8,087 bases of DNA. Origin: Ancylobacter novellus. GTDB taxonomy: Bacteria; Pseudomonadota; Alphaproteobacteria; Rhizobiales; Xanthobacteraceae. Below the pieces are notes generated by a model. The model was not told where the DNA came from, did not search any database, and saw only the letters and a list, made by a program, of their open reading frames with translations. Each line of letters begins with the position of its first letter. Positions within the stretch are counted from its first letter, which is position 1. The stretch lies in assembly GCA_003241485.1 (NCBI GenBank), contig QFQD01000119.1, positions 1-8,087 on the forward strand, given 5' to 3'. Positions 1 through 6,241 of this stretch are shown one piece after another. Both the position numbers and the translations under genes were made by a program.

Positions 1-1
1 G

Positions 2-1057
2 ATCTTCTGCCTGGCCCGCTCGCTGGAGGACCTTGAGGAGCGGCTCGGGCGCATGGTGGTTGCGCAGACCCGCACCCGGCAGCCGGTGACGGCCGCGCAG
101 CTGAAGGTAACCGGTGCGATGACCGCGCTGCTGCGCGACGCCTTCCAGCCGAACCTGGTGCAGACGCTGGAGGCGACGCCGGCGCTGGTGCATGGCGGGC
201 CCTTCGCCAATATTGCCCATGGCTGCAATTCCGTGATGGCGACGCGTGCCGCGCTCGGCCTCGCCGATTATGTGGTGACGGAAGCCGGCTTCGGCGCCGA
301 CCTCGGCGCGGAGAAGTTCCTCGACATCAAGTGCCGACAGGCCGGGCTCGCGCCCGCCGCGGTGGTGATCGTCGCCACCGTGCGCGCGCTGAAAATGCAT
401 GGCGGCGTCGCGCAGAAGGACCTCGGGCCGGAGAACGTCGCCGCGGTCGCACTGGGTGCGCGCAATCTCGTGCGTCACATCGAGAACATCAAGCAGTTCG
501 GCGTGCCCGCCGTGGTGGCGATCAATCGCTTCACCAGCGATACGCCGGCCGAGATCGCCGCCATCGAGGCCGCCTGTGCCGAGGTGGGCGCGCATGTGCA
601 CCTGTGCACGCACTGGGCCAACGGTTCTGCCGGTGCGGTGGGGCTGGCGGAAGAAGTGGTGCGGCTGGCGCAGGAGCCCTCGCAGTTCCGCCCGCTCTAT
701 GACAGCGGCCTGCCGCTGGTCGACAAGATCGAGGCCGTGGCGACGAAGATCTATCGCGCCGGCTCCGTTGCGATCGAGCCGGCTGCGCGCAAGAAGCTCG
801 CCGAGTTCGAGGCGCTGGGCTATGGCGACCTGCCGGTCTGCATGGCGAAGACGCAGTACAGCTTTACCGCCGATCCGACGCAGCGCGGCGCGCCAGAGGG
901 CTTTGTGCTGCCGGTGCGCGAAGTGCGGCTCTCCGCCGGCGCCGGGTTCGTGGTGGTGCTGTGCGGCGAGGTGATGACGATGCCGGGCCTGCCTTCGCAC
1001 CCGGCGGCGGAGGATATCTTCGTCGACGAGACCGGCTTCATCGGCGGCGTGTTCTAA
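2..1057 (+). CDS. fhs: Formate--tetrahydrofolate ligase (10-formyl-THF synthetase), C-terminal part, cut by left window edge
   Basis: The enzyme joins formate to tetrahydrofolate using ATP, giving 10-formyl-THF for cytoplasmic one-carbon metabolism. The reading frame is open from base 2 and no start is needed: the ATG at 53 is an internal methionine (context LEERLGRMVVAQ). About 351 residues are visible, against roughly 555-560 for the family, so the N-terminal third with the ATP-binding loop lies outside the window. What is visible matches the family closely. The second family signature, VATVRALKMHGG, is at bases 371-406. It is preceded by the HGGPFANIAHGCNS and EAGFGADLGAEKFLDIKCR blocks. 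The frame ends at TAA 1055-1057. A tRNA follows on the same strand after 65 bp, and nothing suggests an operon partner to the right. I see no frameshift or odd residues. Identity is secure; only completeness is unknown. Confidence 0.97.
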   Translation: MFCLARSLEDLEERLGRMVVAQTRTRQPVTAAQLKVTGAMTALLRDAFQPNLVQTLEATPALVHGGPFANIAHGCNSVMATRAALGLADYVVTEAGFGADLGAEKFLDIKCRQAGLAPAAVVIVATVRALKMHGGVAQKDLGPENVAAVALGARNLVRHIENIKQFGVPAVVAINRFTSDTPAEIAAIEAACAEVGAHVHLCTHWANGSAGAVGLAEEVVRLAQEPSQFRPLYDSGLPLVDKIEAVATKIYRAGSVAIEPAARKKLAEFEALGYGDLPVCMAKTQYSFTADPTQRGAPEGFVLPVREVRLSAGAGFVVVLCGEVMTMPGLPSHPAAEDIFVDETGFIGGVF

Positions 1058-1077
1058 CTCTGTGCTGTGGCGGCGCC

Positions 1078-1095
1078 CCGGCTCGCCTGAGCCGG
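1078..1095 (+). terminator. Stem-loop after fhs, possible weak terminator
   Basis: A perfect 7-bp stem (CCGGCTC 1078-1084 with GAGCCGG 1089-1095) closes a 4-base GCCT loop 20 bp after the fhs stop. No T-run follows, so it does not fit a classical intrinsic terminator. It may stabilise the 3' end of the fhs mRNA or separate fhs from the tRNA transcript. The structure is seen directly; the function is a guess. Confidence 0.35.
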
Positions 1096-1122
1096 CGGCG
1101 TGAGCTATGACGGCGACGGACT

Positions 1123-1207
1123 GGCCGCCTGCCGAAACTGGTAGACGGACCCGACTTAAAATCGGGAGCCTTCGGGCGTGCGGGTTCGAGTCCCGCGGCG
1201 GCCACCA
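1123..1207 (+). tRNA. tRNA-Leu, anticodon UAA
   Basis: The full class II cloverleaf can be folded by hand. The acceptor stem GGCCGCC 1123-1129 pairs perfectly with GGCGGCC 1197-1203. The D-arm is CCG 1132-1134 with CGG 1146-1148. The anticodon stem CCCGA 1150-1154 pairs with TCGGG 1162-1166 around the loop CTTAAAA, giving anticodon TAA at 1157-1159. The long variable arm is GCC-TTCG-GGC (1168-1177). The T-arm is GCGGG-TTCGAGT-CCCGC (1180-1196). The discriminator is A1204, and the CCA end is encoded at 1205-1207. The long variable arm and UAA anticodon together assign it to leucine, decoding UUA and UUG. The gene stands alone between fhs and glf, with no second tRNA nearby. Confidence 0.97.
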
Positions 1208-1383
1208 TCTTTTAGCGCTGCACGGGCCGGGGAAATCGTCGTAACTGCCGGTAGGGGTGGCGGAGCCGCCGCGCGATTCGTGCGGTTCGGCGCGCTTCGG
1301 GCTGGAATTGTTGCGCTGCACTGTTTAACCCTCGTCGGGTGGCTTGCGAGCGGAAGACAAGGTGTGGGGCGCCGGAGCAGGTC

Positions 1384-2457
1384 ATGACTGAAACGCTGGT
1401 GGTCGGTGCGGGCTTTGCGGGCGCGGTATGCGCGGAGCGGCTTGCCGCGCAGGGCCGGAAGGTGCGGGTCATCGATCGGCGGCCGCACATCGCCGGCAAT
1501 GCCTATGACGCGTTCGACGACCATGGCGTGCTGGTCCACCGCTATGGCCCGCATATCTTCCACACCAACGCCAAGCGCATCTTTGAATATCTCAGCCGCT
1601 TCACGCATTGGCGTTTCTACGAGCATCGCGTGCTGGCCGAGGTACGCGGCAAGCAGCTGCCGATCCCGATCAACCGGACCACGCTGAACGGGCTGTATGG
1701 CCTTGACCTCGACGAGGCGGGGGCCGAAGCCTTCTTCGAGCAGGCGCGCCAGCCGCGCGCACCGATCGTCACCAGCGAAGACGTCGTGCTGAACAGCGTC
1801 GGGCCCGAGCTCTGCGACCTGTTCTTCCGCGGCTATACCCGCAAGCAATGGGGGCTGGACCTGTCGCAGCTCTCGGCCGGCGTGGCCGCGCGCATTCCGA
1901 CGCGGACCAATGACGACGACCGCTATTTCACCGACAGCTTCCAGTTCATGCCGGCGGACGGCTTCACCGCCATGTTCCGCAATATTCTCGATCATCCCAA
2001 CATCACGGTGGAACTGGGCGTCGAGTTCGAAAGCCTTGATCGCCAGGCGTTCGACCGCATCATCTATACCGGGCCGATCGACGGCTATTTCGGATACCGG
2101 CTCGGCAAGCTGCCCTATCGGAGCCTGCGCTTCGAGCACGAGCATCTGCCGGACACGGATCGGGTGCAGCCGGTGGGGACGGTGAACTACCCCAACGCGC
2201 ACGACTTCACCCGCATCACCGAGTTCAAGCACCTCTCGGGACAGAAGGTGAAGGGCACCTCGATCGTGCGGGAATACCCCTGTGCCGATGGCGAGCCCTA
2301 TTACCCCGTGCCGCGGCCGGAGAACGAGGCGCTGTTCCGCCAGTACAAGGCGCTGGCGGACGCCGAGCGCGATGTGCTCTTCGTCGGTCGGCTGGCGCAG
2401 TATCGCTACTACAACATGGATCAGGTCGTCGGGGCCGCGCTGGCGGCGATGGAGTGA
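1384..2457 (+). CDS. glf: UDP-galactopyranose mutase
   Basis: This flavoenzyme interconverts UDP-galactopyranose and UDP-galactofuranose in the cytoplasm, supplying the donor for galactofuranose-containing surface glycans. The ATG at 1384 is chosen because a GGAG (1374-1377) sits 6 bases upstream and the protein opens directly into the FAD-binding fold (G8-A-G-F-A-G13). An in-frame GTG at 1339 would only add a non-conserved 15-residue leader. At 357 residues it is slightly short but normal for bacterial Glf (about 365-390). Landmarks include HIAGNAYD (35-42), YGPHIFHTN (54-62), YTRKQWG (151-157), R170 in ARIPTR, R277 in FTRITEF, and R336 and Y342 in GRLAQYRYYNMD. These blocks carry the flavin and substrate contacts known in the E. 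coli and Klebsiella enzymes. Its stop is 11 bp before the next gene, so the two are probably cotranscribed. Confidence 0.97.
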   Translation: MTETLVVGAGFAGAVCAERLAAQGRKVRVIDRRPHIAGNAYDAFDDHGVLVHRYGPHIFHTNAKRIFEYLSRFTHWRFYEHRVLAEVRGKQLPIPINRTTLNGLYGLDLDEAGAEAFFEQARQPRAPIVTSEDVVLNSVGPELCDLFFRGYTRKQWGLDLSQLSAGVAARIPTRTNDDDRYFTDSFQFMPADGFTAMFRNILDHPNITVELGVEFESLDRQAFDRIIYTGPIDGYFGYRLGKLPYRSLRFEHEHLPDTDRVQPVGTVNYPNAHDFTRITEFKHLSGQKVKGTSIVREYPCADGEPYYPVPRPENEALFRQYKALADAERDVLFVGRLAQYRYYNMDQVVGAALAAME

Positions 2458-2468
2458 CGGTTCGCCGG

Positions 2469-3622
2469 ATGAAAATCGCCATCTATGAGATCTATGGCCT
2501 CAACAAGAACGCGGGTGGTCCTTCCGGCTATCTCTGGCATCTCAACGAGGGGCTGTCGCGGGTCGGGCATGAGGGAATAGCGTTTCTCATCGGCCACGCC
2601 GACGCGGCGATGTCACGTCCTGCGCCATCACGTGCCGCCGAGCGGCTCCGGCGAGTGTCACCCACGCTGTGGACGCTGGCGAAGAGCTTCGGGCCGACGC
2701 GGCTGAGGAAGATCTGGGTCGATGCGTTCCGGCGGCCGGTCGATGCGTATTTCCTGCCCGAAAAGGTCGAAGCCCAGCTGCTGGCGGAAAGATACGACGC
2801 CATTCACTGCCATTGCACGCCGGATGCGGTTGCCGCGCACAATTCGCTGGTGCGGCTCGGCCTGCGTGACACGACCAAGCTGGTGCTGACCTCGCATTGC
2901 CCGGAGAAGCCGTCGCAGGAGCGGTTGGCCGGGTACATCGCACATGGTCTTCACCGATCGTTGGCCCCGCGCATGCTCCGCGCTTTGGACGCGATTGACG
3001 CGCGCGCCATCGAGGTGGCGGACCACCTGCTCTTTCCCTGCGCGGAGGCTTTGGAAGTCTATACCGAGAGTTGGCCGGGTTTCTCCGCCGCCATCGCCGG
3101 CAAGCCGATCGACTATGTCATCACCGGCGTGGTGAATCCGGAGATCGGCGACCCCGACATGTGGAAATCGGCTCTCCCGCAGGTGTCTCGATGGTGGTGG
3201 CCGGCCATCAGGGCCCGCTCTTTGCGCCGGAAGACCCGAACTGGATAGAGGTAGGCTGGACCCGGAATGTGCAAGAGCTGATCAAGGCTTGCGATATCTT
3301 CGTCCTGCCGAACCGCAATACCTATTTCGATCTCGTCGCCATTGAGGTGATGGCGTTGGGAAAACCCATCGTTGCGACCAATACGGGTGGCAACAAGGCT
3401 CTCGCGCGCCTGTCCGACGGTGTCGTCCTGTGCGAGACGTCGCCGGACTCCATGAGAGAAACGCTGCGTGAACTTGCCAGCAACAAGGCGTTGATCGCCG
3501 AGTTGGGCGAGAAAAACCGGGCAGTGTTTCTGGAAAATATGGAAGCGGCCATTTTCGCACGCAATTATAAATCTGTTCTGCGCAAGATTGTCCGCGCAGA
3601 TGCCGAGCGCGTCGCCATCTAG
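2469..3622 (+). pseudogene. GT-B glycosyltransferase (family 4-like), frameshifted with an apparent internal deletion
   Basis: Two adjacent reading frames together make one glycosyltransferase. The N-terminal acceptor domain begins MKIAIYEIYGLNKNAGGPSG at ATG 2469 and runs in frame to about 3180 (VVNPEIGDPDMWKSALP). It then derails to a stop at 3246-3248. The C-terminal donor domain resumes in another frame from about 3179 (AGVSMVVAGHQGPLF) to TAG 3620-3622. It includes CDIFVLPNRNTYFDLVAIE and ALGKPIVATNTGGN. Only about 20 residues separate the NPE motif from VVAG, where related enzymes have about 60. The strand-loop carrying the usual FxGRxxxxKG donor-phosphate site is therefore missing. Net loss is 3n+1 bases, perhaps near 121. 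The first Glu of the usual E-x7-E is Thr (codon 3320), and the second is retained (codon 3344); this may be a subfamily trait. An upstream GTG at 2454 overlapping the glf stop is a possible alternative start. A sequencing or assembly fault cannot be excluded. Confidence 0.82.
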
Positions 3623-3709
3623 CCCATTCCGGGGCCCGGCGCGTTCCCGCCTGTTTCAGCCTTGCCCATTGCCCGAACGAGGAGCGGAGATAGCTTCCCG
3701 CATTGCGCC

Positions 3710-4840
3710 ATGAGAGTTTGCCTTTCCATCCATCATTTTCTGGATCGCAGTGCCGGCGCGCCAGGAGCGGTTCTCAGCCTTGCCGATGGTTTACAGCGCT
3801 GCGGTGTCGACGCGACGGCGGTGGGTTTCGACATATTGCCGAAGGCCCTGCAGGGCCGGCTCGCCACGCTTGCCTATCCCTTCTGGCTGGCGGGCTGGCT
3901 GTGGCGGCGGCGAGACTTTGATGTCGTCGACGGATCGACGGGCGATCTGTGGGTCTATGGCCTGCTGCCGCGGCGGCGCGGGCAGTTGCTTGTGACCCAT
4001 ACGCACGGGCTGGAGCACGTCGGCCATGTGCGACTGATGAACGATGTTCAGGCCGGGCGGGCGCGCGTCAGCTGGAAATATCCGTATTATCGCGGCGGCT
4101 ACCGGCTCTTTGAGGTCGCGAAGAGCCTGCGGGGCGCGGAACTCTGCCTCTTTCTCAACGAGCACGAGAAGCAATACGCCATCGCGCAGCTCGGCATTCC
4201 GGCCGACATCTGCCATGTCGTGGCGAATGGCTGTAGCGATGTGCTGCTCGATGCGGCGCCGACGCTGCCAAAGCCGGACGGCGCGCTCAACATTGTACAA
4301 CTGGGAAGCTACATCGCACGCAAGGGCATCAAAACGGCGGCGGCGGCCCTCGAGCCATTTCTTCGCGCCTATCCCGATTCTCGCATGACGTTCCTGGGGG
4401 CGAGCTGTCCGGCGCAACGTGTGCGAGCGGACTACCCCGCCGATTTGCAGGAGCGCATCGACGTCGTCGAACGATTTGACCGGGACGAACTGATGAAGCT
4501 CGTTTCCGACAAGCACGTTCTCCTGTTTCCCAGCCTGTTCGAGGGCGCCCCGCTGGCCCTTGTCGAAGGAATGGCGTGCGGCCTCGTGCCCGTCGCCAGC
4601 GATATTCCGGGCGTCCGCGAGGTGGTGACCGACGGCGTCGACGCGCTGACGTTTCCGGCCAGCGATGCCGAGGGGTGCCGGGTTCAGCTGGGCCGTCTTG
4701 CCGATGATCGCGCGCTGCTCGATCGCCTCGGGCGCGGCGCGCGCCGGCGCGCCGAAGCCTATCGCTGGAAGACGATCGCGCAGGGACGTGTAGAGCTTTA
4801 TCGGGCCTACCTCGCGCGACGGGCGAACGGCCGGCGGTGA
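3710..4840 (+). CDS. Glycosyltransferase, GT-B fold, family 4-like
   Basis: This is a predicted retaining sugar transferase acting at the cytoplasmic face on a surface glycan or glycolipid; donor and acceptor cannot be read from sequence. ATG 3710 is preferred because the protein then opens with the first Rossmann strand, MRVCLSIHHFLD. The in-frame TTG at 3662 would add 16 unlikely residues. No good ribosome site precedes 3710; the nearest GGAG is 20 bases upstream, so initiation may depend on coupling or be weak. The product is 376 residues, typical for the family. The N-domain has a glycine/alanine loop (SAGAPGAV) and the THTHGLEHVGH block. The C-domain has NIVQLGSYIARKG with K205, then SLFEGAPLALVEGMACG carrying the E278-x7-E286 motif. 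It lies 87 bp after the broken transferase and probably belongs to the glf transcription unit. No transmembrane span is evident. Confidence 0.92.
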   Translation: MRVCLSIHHFLDRSAGAPGAVLSLADGLQRCGVDATAVGFDILPKALQGRLATLAYPFWLAGWLWRRRDFDVVDGSTGDLWVYGLLPRRRGQLLVTHTHGLEHVGHVRLMNDVQAGRARVSWKYPYYRGGYRLFEVAKSLRGAELCLFLNEHEKQYAIAQLGIPADICHVVANGCSDVLLDAAPTLPKPDGALNIVQLGSYIARKGIKTAAAALEPFLRAYPDSRMTFLGASCPAQRVRADYPADLQERIDVVERFDRDELMKLVSDKHVLLFPSLFEGAPLALVEGMACGLVPVASDIPGVREVVTDGVDALTFPASDAEGCRVQLGRLADDRALLDRLGRGARRRAEAYRWKTIAQGRVELYRAYLARRANGRR

Positions 4841-4850
4841 CGCCGGTTTT
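4831..4850 (+). terminator. Intrinsic terminator ending the glf-glycosyltransferase unit
   Basis: CCGGCG (4831-4836) pairs perfectly with CGCCGG (4841-4846) around a GTGA loop and is followed by TTTT (4847-4850). The loop contains the stop codon of the glycosyltransferase, so the stem begins inside the coding sequence. Read on the minus strand there is no T-run after the stem, so it should stop plus-strand transcription before the convergent dipeptidase gene, whose stop lies only 16 bp further on. Confidence 0.7.
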
Positions 4851-4865
4851 GCCGCCTGTCGGAGT

Positions 4866-5933
4866 TCAGCCCACCTCGCCCCAGGTCTGCCCCAGTATAC
4901 GCAGCCAGTTGTCGCAGCAGATGGCGGCGATCTCGGCAGGGGTGAACCCGTCCGCGCGCAGGGCCGCGACCAGTGCGGGAAGGCCGGCGGCGTCGCCGAT
5001 CTCCTCGGGGATGGTCGCGCCGTCGAAGTCCGATCCCAGCGCGACGCAGTCTATGCCCATGCGCTCCACCATGTAGCGCAGGTGCCGCACCATGTCGGCC
5101 AGCGGCGTGGCGGCATTTTCCTGACCGTCGGCGCGCAGCATGGTGGTGGCGAAATTCAGCCCCACCAGACCCTTGCTCTCGCGCACCGCGTCGAACTGGC
5201 GGTCCGTCAGGTTCCGCGCAACCGGGGTCAGCGCATGCGCATTGGAATGGCTGACGATCAGCGGCTGGTCTGTGGTCTTCGCCACGTCCCAGAACCCCTT
5301 CTCGGTGATGTGGGCGAGGTCCACTACGATGCCGAGACGGTTGCAGGTGCGGATCAGCTCGAAGCCCGCCGGCGTCAGGCCCGGCCCGGTATCCGGGTTC
5401 ATGGGAAAGGCGAATGGCACGCCGTGGCCGAAGATGTTGTTGCGGCTCCACACCGGGCCGAGCGAGCGCAGGCCCGCGGCATAGAATGTCTCAAGCGCGA
5501 CGAGGTCTTCGTCGATCGCCTCGCAGCCTTCCATGTGCAGCACGGCGGCGAAAATGCCGGCCTGCGCCGCCGCATGGATATCGGCCGTGGTGCGGCACAG
5601 CTTCCACGCCCCGGCCTGTTCGAGCCGGAAGGCGATGGCGGCGAATTCCAGCGCGGTGTCGAGCGAGGGCGCGCGCTCCAGCGGCGCGGCGAGCGGCGTG
5701 GCGTAATGACCGCGCTCGTCAGGCTGCTTCAGCACCAGATCGCCGGAGGGGATGTAGATGGCGCAGAGCCCGCCGATGAGCCCGCCCTTGCGCGCGCGGG
5801 GCGCGTCGAGATGACCCTTGTCCGTGCCCTCGGCAAACTCGCGGATGGGATCGCGGCCCGCCTTGGCATGTTGCCACAGGCGCAGCAGCACATCGTTATG
5901 ACCGTCGAAAATCGTCTGGGTCGCTTCAGGCAT
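4866..5933 (-). CDS. Zinc dipeptidase, peptidase family M19 (renal/membrane dipeptidase type)
   Basis: The product is a predicted binuclear-zinc dipeptidase cleaving dipeptides, possibly including D-configured or dehydro-residues as in other M19 members. The true substrate is not readable. At 355 residues it is full length for bacterial members. The expected metal ligands are all present: H12 and D14 (DGHND), E135 (LHMEG), H208 (VDLAH), H229 (VSHSNAH) and D302 (GSDFDG). R240 of the conserved ARNL block and the C-terminal DNWLRIL motif are also there. There is no signal peptide or membrane span, so the enzyme is probably cytoplasmic. The ATG at 5931-5933 puts DGHND ten residues in, as usual for the family. 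A GGA about 10 bases upstream is a weak ribosome site. The gene is convergent with the glycosyltransferase and divergent from serA, so it is probably transcribed alone. Confidence 0.95.
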   Translation of the reverse strand: MPEATQTIFDGHNDVLLRLWQHAKAGRDPIREFAEGTDKGHLDAPRARKGGLIGGLCAIYIPSGDLVLKQPDERGHYATPLAAPLERAPSLDTALEFAAIAFRLEQAGAWKLCRTTADIHAAAQAGIFAAVLHMEGCEAIDEDLVALETFYAAGLRSLGPVWSRNNIFGHGVPFAFPMNPDTGPGLTPAGFELIRTCNRLGIVVDLAHITEKGFWDVAKTTDQPLIVSHSNAHALTPVARNLTDRQFDAVRESKGLVGLNFATTMLRADGQENAATPLADMVRHLRYMVERMGIDCVALGSDFDGATIPEEIGDAAGLPALVAALRADGFTPAEIAAICCDNWLRILGQTWGEVG

Positions 5934-6241
5934 GCGGCTTTTCCATTTTCGCGCGCTGGCGCAGCGTGAGTGCGCATCTCCCGCCGCGATTCATCGTTAA
6001 ATCCGGGCCTGCTCTTGCACGTTTCGCCCGGCCTTTTCGAGGCCTGCGGCAAGATGCGGGGCGCATATTCGACGAAGGACGGGCAATTCCTGCGTGCCAC
6101 CGGCCTGCGGATGCTGGACGGCGGCCGCAGAAGGGGTAAGTTCCGCGCCGCCCGGGGATGACCCTTTTCACGGGCGGTAGACCTGCCGTGCCGGCGCCCT
6201 CGCGCGCCGCTTGGCCGGGTCTTCCCTCGCTACCTTGTTCA
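5934..6241. other. 308-bp divergent spacer between the dipeptidase and serA
   Basis: This spacer should hold the promoters of both flanking genes, but I could not identify a convincing -35/-10 pair on either strand. Several foldable elements are present. CCGGGC 6003-6008 pairs with GCCCGG 6026-6031. An alternative GGCC 6030-6033 pairs with GGCC 6041-6044 across TTTTCGA. CTGCGG 6105-6110 pairs with CCGCAG 6125-6130. The first two share bases, as in a switchable leader, but I cannot match them to a named RNA family. Short open frames here look like high-GC chance frames. Confidence 0.4.

Noticed and set aside
1208..1383. Promoter, small gene or attachment repeat between the tRNA and glf
   Set aside because: I found only the glf ribosome site and a short GGCG/CGCC stem near 1260, with no convincing promoter and no repeat of the tRNA end.
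1156..2232. 358-residue minus-strand frame over glf and the tRNA
   Set aside because: It begins opposite glf and ends in sequence antisense to the tRNA (RTRTPEGSRF), a well-known false pattern.
2454..2456. GTG start overlapping the glf stop (GTGA) for the broken glycosyltransferase
   Set aside because: Possible, but the ATG at 2469 starts right at the conserved MKIAIYE strand; the extra five residues have no support.
3195..3248. A separate gene start near M at 3191, making the C-terminal half an independent gene
   Set aside because: It would start inside a Rossmann strand (MVVAG) with no ribosome site, so a split ancestral gene is the simpler reading.
5082..5969. 295-residue plus-strand frame opposite the dipeptidase
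   Set aside because: The minus strand carries every M19 metal ligand in one full-length frame; this one has no family features.
5970..6161. 63-residue plus-strand frame whose TGA overlaps the ATG at 6158 (ATGA), as if coupled to serA
   Set aside because: It has no ribosome site or recognisable sequence, and the ATG at 6158 is itself an unlikely serA start, so the overlap is probably chance.
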